Shown here: positions 16,469 through 24,756 of the stretch, piece by piece
How positions within the stretch are numbered: the first letter of the stretch is position 1
Layout of the letters: each line of letters opens with the position of its first letter
Source of the DNA: Leptolyngbya sp. FACHB-8
GTDB lineage: Bacteria > Cyanobacteriota > Cyanobacteriia > Elainellales > Elainellaceae
DNA: 64,000 nt
Direction: 5' to 3'
Assembly: GCF_014695575.1 (NCBI RefSeq)
Contig: NZ_JACJOO010000058.1
Coordinates: forward strand, 1 to 64,000
Translations under genes and position numbers: made by a program
The notes under the pieces: generated by a model
Database searches by the model: none
Seen by the model: only the letters and a program-made list of their open reading frames with translations
Told to the model about the DNA's origin: nothing

Positions 16469-17989
16469 CTACTGATGCATATGGGGACTATGGGTCTGCT
16501 CAATTTCTCGCATGGCGTGACCAACTAAGGCATCTTCTTCTTCGGGGGCCCGAGCGACCAGCTTCTTGCGGCTGTAAAACACGAAGTAGGCAATCATTGT
16601 TGCCAGGAAAATGGCGACACCCCAAACCCCAGGACGGTAGGCGGCATCTGAGAAACAGGCCAGCAGGGCAACGAGGGATAGCACAGCACCAACAGCCGCA
16701 CCAGGAATCCCCAAAGGGCTGAGGTAAGGACGGTTCAATTGGGGGCGAGTAATTTTGAGCCGGATGTAAGCGAGCATCACCATCGTGTAGGAAATTACCG
16801 CTCCAAACACTGCCATATTCAGCAGGGCCGGGCCAACCGTGGCTCCTCCAAACTGAATCATAAAGGCACAGGCTAAACCAATGAAACTGCTAACGATAAC
16901 GGCGATCGCCGGAGTATGCCACTTGCTGACAATTGACATCCAGCGGGGATAGTAGCCCGCCCGTGATAGGGAAAACATGACTCGCCCCGCCGCATAGAGA
17001 ATGGTATGGAAACTAGCAACCAAACCTGTCAATGCCGCAATGGTCAGCAATCGAAAGATCAGCCCATCCCCAAAAATCACCCGAAAGCCGTCGGCAATAG
17101 GGGCACCGCTCACCCCAATCGCAGCAGCCCCAGTCAACGTTGTCCCATCCGCAGCCGTCACCTCGACAGGAAGCCCCGGATTGAGCACCAACACCAGCAG
17201 CGATAGACCCAACAGGGTGGCAATGCCCCAGATTAAGGCTTTCGGAATGTCACGCACTGTGTTGTGGGCTTCCTCTGCAGCCAGGGGCAACTGTTCAATT
17301 GCTAGATAAAACCACATGGCATAAGGTAGAGCTTTGAAAACCCCAATACCCCCAAAAGGTAGCCAGGCAGGATTGTTACCCTCAGGTGGAATATTGAACA
17401 GCAAACTACCATCAAACTTGCCGGAGAAGATAACAGAAATCCCAAAGATAATCAGGATGGCGGCGGCGATCGCCGTGACCACCATGCCAACTTTCAGGGT
17501 CAACTCAACCCCACGGATATTAATAAAGGCAAACAGTGCGTAGTACAGCACCCACCACACGGGCACAGGCACCCCAGGAATCAGGGTTTGCATATAGGCT
17601 CCGATGAAGAATACGACCACGGCTGGAGTGATCACATATTCAATGGTGTCGGTGACGCCACAAACAAACCCACCCAACGGTCCGAAGGCATTTCGTGTAA
17701 AAGAGTAGAACCCACCGGCATGAGGTAATGCAGCGGTTAACTCTGCAATACTGAACACCATGCAGACATACATCACTGCCATGAGAAGGGTGCCGATCGC
17801 CAATCCACCAAAACCACCTGCCCCAAGTCCAAAGTTCCAGCCCGAGAAATCACCGGAGATAACGGCTCCGACACCTAAAGCCCATAGCAAAATCCACCCA
17901 GCACTGCGACGTAATTTTCTTTTTTCTAGATAATCATCGCCAACATCTTCATAGCGAACAAAACCGCCTTTTTGATCGGGATCGTTCAT
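16469..17989 (-). CDS. APC-family permease, ethanolamine-permease type
   Basis: 506 residues with about 12 hydrophobic helices and a charged tail. The first helix region GAVISGDFSGWNFGLGAGGF (about 41-60) and FSIAELTAALPHAGGFYSFTRNAFGPLGGFVCG closely follow the ethanolamine permease group (Eat, TIGR00908) rather than PuuP putrescine importers. The N-terminus has a soluble YEDVGDDYLEKRKLRRSAGW segment also typical of that group. It is the promoter-proximal gene of the minus-strand run permease, aldehyde dehydrogenase, GS-like ligase. Uptake of ethanolamine or a related amino alcohol is the best reading, although amino acids cannot be excluded. Confidence 0.85.
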   Translation of the reverse strand: MNDPDQKGGFVRYEDVGDDYLEKRKLRRSAGWILLWALGVGAVISGDFSGWNFGLGAGGFGGLAIGTLLMAVMYVCMVFSIAELTAALPHAGGFYSFTRNAFGPLGGFVCGVTDTIEYVITPAVVVFFIGAYMQTLIPGVPVPVWWVLYYALFAFINIRGVELTLKVGMVVTAIAAAILIIFGISVIFSGKFDGSLLFNIPPEGNNPAWLPFGGIGVFKALPYAMWFYLAIEQLPLAAEEAHNTVRDIPKALIWGIATLLGLSLLVLVLNPGLPVEVTAADGTTLTGAAAIGVSGAPIADGFRVIFGDGLIFRLLTIAALTGLVASFHTILYAAGRVMFSLSRAGYYPRWMSIVSKWHTPAIAVIVSSFIGLACAFMIQFGGATVGPALLNMAVFGAVISYTMVMLAYIRLKITRPQLNRPYLSPLGIPGAAVGAVLSLVALLACFSDAAYRPGVWGVAIFLATMIAYFVFYSRKKLVARAPEEEDALVGHAMREIEQTHSPHMHQ

Positions 17990-18145
17990 AATAGGGTCTC
18001 AGAAGAAATAAATGTCTGTGGAATGCCGAGAAGAATGATGGGCAATAAAATATCACGGAGTCCTCTCACCCTTTTGCCCATGTAGAACACCTTAAGCTTT
18101 TCTTTGTAAAAGCTGTGGAATTCTATTTCAATCATCCCAGGGTTC

Positions 18146-18185
18146 GTTTTAAGGGTTGTTTTTGGTACACAAAAAAACTTAAAAC
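18146..18185. repeat. Imperfect hairpin upstream of the permease
   Basis: GTTTTAAG is mirrored by CTTAAAAC, with TTTTT/AAAAA pairing inside and a GGTACAC loop. First of three palindromes in 18146-18381. Confidence 0.4.
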
Positions 18186-18209
18186 CAGTTTTAAAGGGGC
18201 TTCAGTTTG

Positions 18210-18260
18210 CCTATGTTTGAAGTTGCAAGGTGCTTTGTGCCTTCCAACTTCAAACATAGG
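18210..18260. repeat. Family D palindrome (copy D1)
   Basis: CCTATGTTTGAAGTTG is mirrored by CAACTTCAAACATAGG around TGCTTTGTG. The reverse complement, including the outer TTAACGGCGGAGATCAA, matches the palindrome at 23205-23247. Confidence 0.65.
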
Positions 18261-18280
18261 TTGATCTCCGCCGTTAAGTA

Positions 18281-18381
18281 CTAGTAGGCTGGGGCAGAAG
18301 TGTACAACCTATTTTTTGTGGTGGGGTGCTTCGCACCCCACCACAAAAAATAGGCAACGAACTTAGGCCGTAGCCTCCTAG
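18281..18381. repeat. Family E element bounded by CTAG (copy E1)
   Basis: The ends read CTAGTAGGCTGGGGC and, inverted, CTAGGAGGCTACGGCC. The inner hairpin CCTATTTTTTGTGGTGGGG pairs perfectly to its complement with apex GCTTCGC (18328-18334). Same family as 47381-47479. CTAG ends fit insertion at TA, as IS630-type elements do. Confidence 0.7.
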
Positions 18382-18446
18382 TTAAAAAAACTGTGCAACT
18401 CACGTTTGGGGTTGCACAGTTTTGCATGGTCAGAGAGTCGACATCC

Positions 18447-18629
18447 TTAGCGATAAGTACCCTTTACAAGGCAAAGGTGAGCTTCCTCTTCGGACGACAC
18501 ACAGGTCGTCTTACCCGTTAAAGGGTTATGAATATCCCACCAAACGTTGCCATACTGGTCGCGTCGTTTATACACCCTGGGTTCGTAGGCTTTGTCATGA
18601 TAGGGGTTAACCACTTGATTGATCACCAT
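18447..18629 (-). CDS. Small WWDI-motif protein, paralogue 1
   Basis: 60 residues from the ATG at 18629, preceded by AGAGGTTG. The core P-RVYKRRDQYGNVWWDIHNPLTGKTT and the acidic SSEEEAH align with the next gene (18895-19071) over almost the whole length: both have VY.R.D..G..WWDI.NP.TG..T.V..EEEA. The conservation between two tandem copies, with different flanks, shows that both are coding. I do not recognise the family; there is no membrane segment or cysteine pair. A small nucleic-acid or protein-binding role is possible, but nothing in the sequence establishes it. Longer starts upstream (18692) lack similarity to the paralogue. Confidence 0.7.
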   Translation of the reverse strand: MVINQVVNPYHDKAYEPRVYKRRDQYGNVWWDIHNPLTGKTTCVSSEEEAHLCLVKGTYR

Positions 18630-18894
18630 CACAACCTCTAAAAGCAGTAAAAACCGAGTACGTTCATAGTTTGCTACCAACGCATTTGCCAAACCACCAA
18701 ACTTTACGGAGTTAAGCCGAACTTAAGCACGCAGTAAAATTCAGGAACTTTATGGCATAGCTCATGACAATTGTATTGAGACTTTCAAAATAACCTGGGC
18801 AATGTATCCAAACTACTGTGAGATGGCGCTTCACCCATAGTTTGAAACTTAATCTTTAAGTGCTGGGTTGCGATACGGCAACAATGATGGAGCC

Positions 18895-19071
18895 TTAGAA
18901 TGCACTTTTTTCAATGCGAATACGGGCTTCTTCTTCTGTCGCAACTCGGGTAATGTGACCCGTTACTGGGTTGCGAATATCCCACCAGGTACGGCCCTGG
19001 CGATCGCTCCGATAATAAACCTGCGGTTCAGTGTAAAAGGATTCTTTAGAACTGGCAGCAAAACCAAACAT
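18895..19071 (-). CDS. Small WWDI-motif protein, paralogue 2
   Basis: 58 residues from the ATG at 19071, which follows TTGGAGGTTACTACT, a strong ribosome binding site. The sequence begins MFGFAASSKESFYTEPQVYY and contains RQGRTWWDIRNPVTGHITRV then ATEEEAR. It shares the WWDI.NP.TG core and EEEA motif with the gene at 18447-18629, the next gene in its transcription direction, about 265 bp away. The pair looks like a tandem duplication that has diverged to roughly half identity. Function is unknown. Confidence 0.72.
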   Translation of the reverse strand: MFGFAASSKESFYTEPQVYYRSDRQGRTWWDIRNPVTGHITRVATEEEARIRIEKSAF

Positions 19072-19629
19072 AGTAGTAACCTCCAAAAGGTGACAAGATA
19101 AGTGATTCAGATGAAGCGATTGAGAATCATGCTTCAGTCTGTATCAAAGGCTCAAACTCCACCACCGCTGTTTAAGCGGTTAGCTGGAACTTAAGAATCG
19201 AAGCGAGCAAATATGTGAATATATCTTTGCGGAACATCAACTCTCCGTGCAGCGTTTGTATTCAAAACATCCACGTTTCAAGTCTTTCTTGGGTTCTCAA
19301 AAACTGTCAATTCATCGTTGAAATCTGCTCTCTTGAACCTTGAGTACTACAGTAGTGGGATTTTTCAAGGCTGTCGTTACAGAAAAGGTCTGGACTTCAA
19401 TGAGCGTAGTTCTGAAAAGGCTCATGTAACGGGTTAGAACTACCGGATTGATCATGAATACTTGCCATTAATCCGAGAGTTCTGAGCAGTGGAACAATGG
19501 TGTGCAGGTGGAGCGATCACACCATGATTTAACACTCAATCTGTAGAAATGAGTTGAGTGACGGAAACAAGTTCTGGAAAGGTCAGGTAAATTCCAATGT
19601 TACTGATCATCTTTTCCGATACGGCAAGA
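19072..19629. other. Gene-free stretch upstream of the WWDI paralogues
   Basis: About 560 bp without a convincing coding frame. The part next to 19071 must hold the promoter of paralogue 2. I see no large palindrome, tRNA or known riboswitch here, unlike most other gaps in the window. Confidence 0.4.
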
Positions 19630-19665
19630 TACGAGAGGATACAGGGCATCTCACATCCTCTCGTA
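19630..19665 (-). terminator. Hairpin after the 19703-20797 gene
   Basis: TACGAGAGGAT and ATCCTCTCGTA pair perfectly over 11 bp with a 14-base loop, about 38 bp beyond the stop. Confidence 0.5.
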
Positions 19666-19702
19666 CCTCACAATTAGTAAGCAGATATCCAGTTTTCAGA
19701 TG

Positions 19703-20797
19703 TTATCGAAAGAACCAGATGCCCATGGCGAGGCTGGCGGCATTCATCAGCAAACTGATCACCCCGGCCGTGCGAAGTGAGAGTTTTTCTCGGCTTAACA
19801 TCGCTAAAAATCCGGCTTCGTAAACCGTGACGAGAACTTCTGAAATGACCAGCGCGATCGCATAAGGCAAACCAGCCAGCGAAATATCAAAGTTCCCGTA
19901 ACTGAAAGCAAACGTCACCAACAGGCCCAGGAAAAAGGCTACTGGCAATAACACGACGCTCAGGAGAATGAGTTGCCAGGATTTAGCGCGACGTAAGGGG
20001 TAGATGCATAAAGCGTAGAGGAGGGCGATCGCTATACAAACCCATCCCCCCACCTGTGTGGGCCGATACTGAAATGGCAGCAGGGCCGAGGTTAACCCCC
20101 ACACCACCGGATAAGAAACGCTATGCATTAACCCAAAGCTGACGAAGGTACGTGCCCACATCACGCGGTCAAACTTCAGTCGCCATAGAGCCAGCGCTAA
20201 CACCAGGGCCTCCGTTGCCAGGGTAATTAGCAACCCCTTTGTAAATACAATCTCTTGCCCCCTGCGAGGGGAAGAGGGAGACTTTTGTAGAACGAGCGTT
20301 GCTTCCTCAATACGCCCTTGCCAGTAGCGATCGCCCCCTGCACCAAAGGCCCGCTCAGCGATGACTTGGCTGGAGTAGAGGCGATCGCCTGACTGCACCA
20401 GCACCCGAAATTGAGGCGGTAACTCCTTTGTCGTTGGTGAAAACCCAATTGACGCTAAACAGACTGTTTCATGGCACCTCAGATCATCGGGCAGGATGGG
20501 TTCTTCAGCCAAGCAGCCCGACAGAGTGCAGGAGCCATACTGAGCGACTAACGCTGGTTTCTGGCATTCTTCAGTCTCGCAGCCGATGACCTGTACAGCC
20601 TCCATTCCAGGCAACCCCTCAAATTCAAACCAGTTGAGGATAGGGGGAGCGGGGGAGTTGGCGTGAGCGATCGGGATGAACGTGAGCCAGAGGAGGAAGG
20701 TGAGAGCGATCGCAGCGATGAGGCGTGGGGTGGAGGAGTGGAACTGAGGTGTGTGTGAGGTCATCAGGTTGTACTGGGTGTACCGATTTGCAGACAA
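19703..20797 (-). CDS. Membrane protein with secreted Cys-rich N-terminal domain, unknown function
   Basis: Up to 364 residues; starts at 20797 or at an in-frame ATG at 20764 (MTSHTPQF). A signal-like helix (LIAAIALTFLLWLTFIPIAHANS) is followed by an extracytoplasmic domain with eight cysteines in short pairs (GCETEEC, SCTLSGC, CHETVC), likely disulfide-bonded. The C-terminal half has about six transmembrane helices, including FVSFGLMHSVSYPVVWG and SEVLVTVYEAGFLAM. I do not recognise a named family. It is a single gene, divergent from ribD 262 bp away. The topology suggests a periplasmic-facing sensing or assembly domain on a membrane body, which is inference. Confidence 0.7.
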   Translation of the reverse strand: MSANRYTQYNLMTSHTPQFHSSTPRLIAAIALTFLLWLTFIPIAHANSPAPPILNWFEFEGLPGMEAVQVIGCETEECQKPALVAQYGSCTLSGCLAEEPILPDDLRCHETVCLASIGFSPTTKELPPQFRVLVQSGDRLYSSQVIAERAFGAGGDRYWQGRIEEATLVLQKSPSSPRRGQEIVFTKGLLITLATEALVLALALWRLKFDRVMWARTFVSFGLMHSVSYPVVWGLTSALLPFQYRPTQVGGWVCIAIALLYALCIYPLRRAKSWQLILLSVVLLPVAFFLGLLVTFAFSYGNFDISLAGLPYAIALVISEVLVTVYEAGFLAMLSREKLSLRTAGVISLLMNAASLAMGIWFFR

Positions 20798-21059
20798 GGA
20801 ATTCTTGTTCCAAGCCTATGATTTTGATCGTTGTACTGAGTTGAATGTAAACAATGATTCATCTTCTGCATGAGGCTTGGAGGTGGTTAAGGAAGGGGGG
20901 CGATCGCTCCGCATCACAAGCCATTCCTGAAAATTTCTATTCACCAAAATATTTGTTGCCGAGAAGGTGTAGATCATTAGGAGCATCTTTATATTGAATG
21001 GGTATAACTCCTGGGTGTTCTATCATTCCATGAAGCGCCAATTGAAGACCTATTAGAGA

Positions 21060-22142
21060 ATGTCAAACACTGATTTTGACCAGGCCATGATGCGTCGCTG
21101 CCTGGAACTAGCCCGCGCTGCCCGTGGTAAAACCGCGCCCAATCCGATGGTAGGTGCCGTTGTCGTGCAGAATGGCGAGATTGTGGGCGAAGGTTACCAT
21201 CCCAAAGCTGGAGAGCCTCATGCGGAGGTGTTTGCGTTGCGGGAGGCGGGCGATCGCGCTCAAAACGCTACGGTCTACGTCAACCTGGAACCCTGTAACC
21301 ATTACGGTCGCACCCCTCCTTGCTCAGAAGCCCTGGTAAAAGCTGGAGTTGCCCGAGTCGTAGTAGGCATGGTAGACCCCAACCCTAAAGTCGCTGGAGG
21401 TGGCATCGCACGATTGCGAGACGCTGGCATTGAAGTGGTTGTAGGTGTTGAAGAGGCTGCCTGCCAGGAACTCAACGAGGCCTTTGTGTATCGCATCCAG
21501 CACCAGCGACCTCTGGGGATTTTGAAATATGCGATGACGTTGGATGGCAAAATTGCTGCTACCACAGGCCATAGCGCCTGGGTCACGACCCCCGATTCCC
21601 GTGCGCGGGTACACGACCTGCGGGCTGGATGCGATGCGGTCATTGTGGGTGGCAACACAGTACGGCGAGATAACCCGCTGCTGACCAGTCACGGGGTTGG
21701 TCACAATCCTCTGCGCGTTGTGATGAGTCGTCAGTTGGATTTGCCGGACGATGCGAAACTGTGGGACACAGTAGAAGTTCCCACGCTAGTTTTTACAGAA
21801 ACGGGTGCCAATCCATCCTTTCAGGATGTGCTGCGGCAGCGGGGAGTGGAGGTGATTGAGGTGTCAGAGCTGACTCCTGCGGCGGCGATGGCCCACCTCA
21901 ACGATCGCGGTTGTCTCTCCGTTCTCTGGGAATGTGGGGGAACGTTGGCCGCACGGGCGATCGCTGACGGCACTGTGCAGAAAATCCTGGCGTTCATTGC
22001 TCCTAAACTGATTGGTGGTGTTACGGCTCCATCCCCGATTGGTGATCTCGGTTTGACTCAAATGACGGATGCATTGCAACTAGAGCGGGTGACATGGGAG
22101 GCGATCGGTCCTGATTTGTTGGTGCAAGGGTATATAGCTTAA
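21060..22142 (+). CDS. ribD: Bifunctional riboflavin deaminase/reductase
   Basis: 360 residues, the normal RibD length. The N-terminal cytidine-deaminase-like domain has the zinc set His54-Ala-Glu56 (HAEVFAL) and Cys79/Cys88 (LEPCNHYGRTPPCSEA). It removes ammonia from the GTP-derived pyrimidine. The C-terminal HTP-reductase domain (from about 150, ILKYAMTLDGKIAATTGHSAWV, then DAVIVGGNTVRRDNPLLTSR-like) reduces the ribose side chain with NADPH. It is essential for riboflavin synthesis. The ATG at 21060 is the only sensible start. No FMN riboswitch is visible in the 260-bp upstream region. Confidence 0.95.
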   Translation: MSNTDFDQAMMRRCLELARAARGKTAPNPMVGAVVVQNGEIVGEGYHPKAGEPHAEVFALREAGDRAQNATVYVNLEPCNHYGRTPPCSEALVKAGVARVVVGMVDPNPKVAGGGIARLRDAGIEVVVGVEEAACQELNEAFVYRIQHQRPLGILKYAMTLDGKIAATTGHSAWVTTPDSRARVHDLRAGCDAVIVGGNTVRRDNPLLTSHGVGHNPLRVVMSRQLDLPDDAKLWDTVEVPTLVFTETGANPSFQDVLRQRGVEVIEVSELTPAAAMAHLNDRGCLSVLWECGGTLAARAIADGTVQKILAFIAPKLIGGVTAPSPIGDLGLTQMTDALQLERVTWEAIGPDLLVQGYIA

Positions 22143-22369
22143 CCATCATTACAGCGACAGGCTCATCCCCATTCGTGGAATACTCTCATACTTCAAGGGC
22201 AGCAGCATTTGTTACAAGTATTCACTTATATATAAATTCTCTGGGTAGAAATCAAAGTAAGCTGACTGGCATCCAGTTAGAACTTTGGGAAGGTAATTTT
22301 CATTCACCTTTTTGCTATTCAAAGTTCTACCCGACTTTGTTTAGCCAGTAACTATCGAGGAGTTTGTGT

Positions 22370-23182
22370 ATGGTTATTGAAAACCGAGATTTTGATGCCC
22401 AGCATTGGGTTAAGACGCGCTCATCCCTCGATCCAAACCAGTCAAACTTTTTAGCCTGGACGGGTGCTATTCATGCTTTGATCCCAGGTGAGAAGAAAAT
22501 TCGTCTTTTTAAGATGGTGGGTGTGAGTGTCAGTCGCTGTATCCCCGCAGAAGAAGGGGCTTGGGATTTTACCTCTAGAGAATTGACGTACTACCTGCAT
22601 CCAGAAACAGGGGAAGTTTTGCAGCAGTGGGAGAACCCCTGGACAGGAGAATTGCTGACTGTTATGCATGTGGCTAACAATCCTGTACAAGGTTATTTCA
22701 AAGGCAAGTTTCCTGCTCAAGTCTATGAGGATAGTACAACCTTTGTTTTTGATATATTTTCTACTTATCCCAACCCTCTTGCGACGGATCCAAAATTTGC
22801 AGACTATAGCCCAAATCCAACATATCAGGCCGTTGAATTATTTAAAATAACGGTTCCAACTGACGAACTCTTAAATCCTGAAATTCTCACAGTTTCTAAA
22901 CTACAGCTTTATTGGGATCGAATTGGCCCCTGGGTTCCCTGGATGAAAATGGGCGATCGCCCCGGTCAACTCATCTACAGTGCCTATGGTGGCAAAGTAA
23001 ATGGCTTAGACAAATTGCCACAAATCCTAAGGGATGAAATTAATACTCGTGTACCGCTCTACAAGCAGGCTCCTCAATCGTATTTGGAGGGAGAAGATAG
23101 TACATCGTGGCTACATTTTCAAAAGTATTTTGATGCCTACTTAGCTAGAGAAAGATTTCCGTTACCACAACCGGAGGAGTAG
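22370..23182 (+). CDS. DUF1838 family protein
   Basis: 270 residues from the ATG at 22370, with GAGGAG nine bases upstream. A TTG six bases earlier is in frame but less likely. The motifs RELTYYLHPETGEVLQQWENPWTGE and VMHVANNPVQGYF are typical of DUF1838, a family found in cyanobacteria and proteobacteria. No enzyme motif is obvious and there is no signal peptide, although some family members are exported. The neighbours, ribD and a PsiE-like gene, give no functional hint. Composition is slightly more AT-rich than adjacent genes. Confidence 0.75.
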   Translation: MVIENRDFDAQHWVKTRSSLDPNQSNFLAWTGAIHALIPGEKKIRLFKMVGVSVSRCIPAEEGAWDFTSRELTYYLHPETGEVLQQWENPWTGELLTVMHVANNPVQGYFKGKFPAQVYEDSTTFVFDIFSTYPNPLATDPKFADYSPNPTYQAVELFKITVPTDELLNPEILTVSKLQLYWDRIGPWVPWMKMGDRPGQLIYSAYGGKVNGLDKLPQILRDEINTRVPLYKQAPQSYLEGEDSTSWLHFQKYFDAYLARERFPLPQPEE

Positions 23183-23204
23183 TCCTAAGCGGCGGAAATT
23201 AATT

Positions 23205-23247
23205 TATGTTTGAGGGTGGGATGCGAAGCACCCCACCCTTAAACATA
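23205..23247. repeat. Family D palindrome (copy D2) with GCGAAGC tip
   Basis: TATGTTTGAGGGTGGG is mirrored by CCCACCCTTAAACATA; the apex 23223-23229 is GCGAAGC. The outer TAAGCGGCGGAAATTAA matches D1. It lies between convergent stops at 23182 and 23259 and may end both transcripts. Confidence 0.65.
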
Positions 23248-23258
23248 GGCTTGAGTCC

Positions 23259-23789
23259 TTAATTTCTCAACGTTGTTTCAACTACGGGTGCAGCCATCTG
23301 CTCATCTGCCGCTCTACGCGAGCGATAACGCTCGGAAACGAAATTTTCAGGATCAATACCCTCGAATGTCGGCGGCAACCAGACGCGAATGATTAACAAC
23401 GCGCCTAATGCCAATAGAAAAACACAGGTCGCCATCACTTGAATCCAGGGTATCTCCAATACTCCGCGAACGATGATTTCTCGTAAAACGGAAACAATGG
23501 AGACTTCTACTGCTACACCAATGGATACCCGATGTTCCTTTAAGTAGATGATGAGTAGACGAAATAATTCAACCAGAATTAACAGGAAGAGGATATCGGA
23601 TGTGACGAGGGGAATATCTAACGGTGGCAGCAGGGATAACACCATTTCCCGCAATTGCATTACCATGAAACTAAATAACCCAACGCACAGACCAATCACA
23701 ATAAAATCTTGAACTGTTTCCAGAGCTTGGATCATGTGATCGCTACTCAACCATCGATACCAGGGCAAGGAAGACGTTGGCTTATCCAT
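23259..23789 (-). CDS. PsiE-like phosphate-starvation-inducible membrane protein
   Basis: 176 residues from the ATG at 23789 (MDKPTSSLPWYRW), chosen because GGGGG lies nine bases upstream. An ATG at 23795 is too close to that site. Four transmembrane helices are visible (FIVIGLCVGLFSFMVMQL; ILFLLILVELFRLLIIYL; VSIVSVLREIIVRGVLE; MATCVFLLALGALLIIRVWL). The motif VELFRLLIIYLKEHRVSIGVAVEVSIVSVLREII is the PsiE-family signature. The E. coli member is Pho-regulated; its activity is unknown. No PHO box was identified here. The upstream region carries a family C palindrome. Confidence 0.82.
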   Translation of the reverse strand: MDKPTSSLPWYRWLSSDHMIQALETVQDFIVIGLCVGLFSFMVMQLREMVLSLLPPLDIPLVTSDILFLLILVELFRLLIIYLKEHRVSIGVAVEVSIVSVLREIIVRGVLEIPWIQVMATCVFLLALGALLIIRVWLPPTFEGIDPENFVSERYRSRRAADEQMAAPVVETTLRN

Positions 23790-23816
23790 TGGCATTGACC
23801 CCCATAAACATGTTTT

Positions 23817-23876
23817 TAGAGTGTTGTTTTTTAGATGGGTGGAACGCATCTAAAAAACAACGGTTAAAAGGCACTA
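23817..23876. repeat. Family C-like palindrome (C3) containing a stop codon
   Basis: The hairpin GTTGTTTTTTAGATG and its complement (23823-23861) sits between ends TAGAGTG and, inverted, TAGTGCCTTTTAAC. The inverted right end supplies the TAG stop (23874-23876) of the Mo-nitrogenase-domain gene. Confidence 0.5.
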
Positions 23877-24206
23877 AACGTAGCAGCCTACATCCTCGCC
23901 GCATTCATCGGCTAAATAGCAGAGGGCTCGGAACCGCAAGCCCGTCACTTCTTCATAAAAGGGATTGAGCTTACACAACGGCGGAATATGACCGACCTTT
24001 CGGCCAAAGAGGTAGATATCCCGTTCAAAGGGGCATTGTGCTGGAATGAGTTGGCAAATTGTGTGGGCGATCGCCGCATCTCGAATCTCCATCTGATCGA
24101 GCCACCGACGTAGGGGCAAAAGCCCTTGAACGGCAAAGTAGTGACCCAGTAGACGAAACGGCAGAAGGATAGCCTTTAACACAATTACACAAGTCCGGTT
24201 CGACAT
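23874..24206 (-). CDS. Mo-dependent nitrogenase C-terminal domain protein
   Basis: 110 residues. The signature IAHTICQLIPAQCPFERDIYLFGRKVGHIPPLCKLNPFYEEV, followed by GLRFRALCYLADECGED, defines this cyanobacterial family. Five conserved cysteines are present. Despite its name, the domain occurs widely in non-diazotrophs and is not evidence of nitrogen fixation. The N-terminus is mildly hydrophobic (CVIVLKAILLPFRLLGHYF). The stop codon overlaps a palindromic element, so the last residues could have been altered by insertion; the C-terminal GCYV is unusual. It is divergent from the small secreted protein at 24309. Confidence 0.85.
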   Translation of the reverse strand: MSNRTCVIVLKAILLPFRLLGHYFAVQGLLPLRRWLDQMEIRDAAIAHTICQLIPAQCPFERDIYLFGRKVGHIPPLCKLNPFYEEVTGLRFRALCYLADECGEDVGCYV

Positions 24207-24308
24207 CCCGACACCTCAAGAGTGACTTGTTTTCAGATTAGCTATAACCTCGCTAAATGAGAAGTCAAATAGGATATAAATTCTATTTATGTTTTATAAT
24301 TTTCCTTA

Positions 24309-24626
24309 ATGCTTGGCTTTATGACGGCCCCTATTGCGATGACTCGTGCCCTGGTTCTGCTTCTGTTCGTGCTTCTGCTGCCGATACTTCCGGCGCAAGC
24401 GGCTAGCTGTCGGGCGATCGCAGGTCACGAAATTTGCATTGTCGACATCCAACGCAGCGCGAAGAATTATTGGGAGTATCGCGCAGTCGTGAAGGTAGAT
24501 AGCGTCACACGGCCCGTGGAGGTGTATAACTGCCGCGATCGCTTTCTTACCCGGCAGGACGGCACCCAAATTCCCTTTAGCCAAGAACCCGCTGCCTCCC
24601 TTGTCTGTCGCCTCTATCGCAAATGA
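24309..24626 (+). CDS. Small secreted conserved cyanobacterial protein
   Basis: 105 residues, or fewer if translation starts at the ATG codons at 24321 or 24339. A signal peptide (LVLLLFVLLLPILPAQA, cut near AQA-AS) precedes a compact domain with SCRAIAGHEICIVDIQRSAK, YWEYRAVVKVD and YNCRDRF, and four cysteines. I recall this pattern from hypothetical cyanobacterial proteins but no function. It lies 130 bp upstream of ileS and is probably transcribed separately. Confidence 0.7.
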   Translation: MLGFMTAPIAMTRALVLLLFVLLLPILPAQAASCRAIAGHEICIVDIQRSAKNYWEYRAVVKVDSVTRPVEVYNCRDRFLTRQDGTQIPFSQEPAASLVCRLYRK

Positions 24627-24756
24627 GAAGCGGTTTCTCGTATGCGTGATGCACGAAAACTAACAGATCACGTTCAGAAAACCCCAATCCGTAACGGGGT
24701 TCGATACAATTCCCTAATATCCATAAACATCCTCTTGTATCAGCGGGTACCTAAAC

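Noticed and set aside
10129-17989. Complete Puu polyamine pathway
   Set aside because: No PuuB-type FAD amine oxidase is present; an SDR and an ethanolamine-type permease point to an amino alcohol instead.
20798-21059. FMN riboswitch upstream of ribD
   Set aside because: I looked for the RFN core and found no matching conserved segments.
23874-24206. Nitrogenase gene or evidence of diazotrophy
   Set aside because: The Mo-dependent nitrogenase C-terminal domain is widespread in non-fixing cyanobacteria, and no nif gene is in the window.
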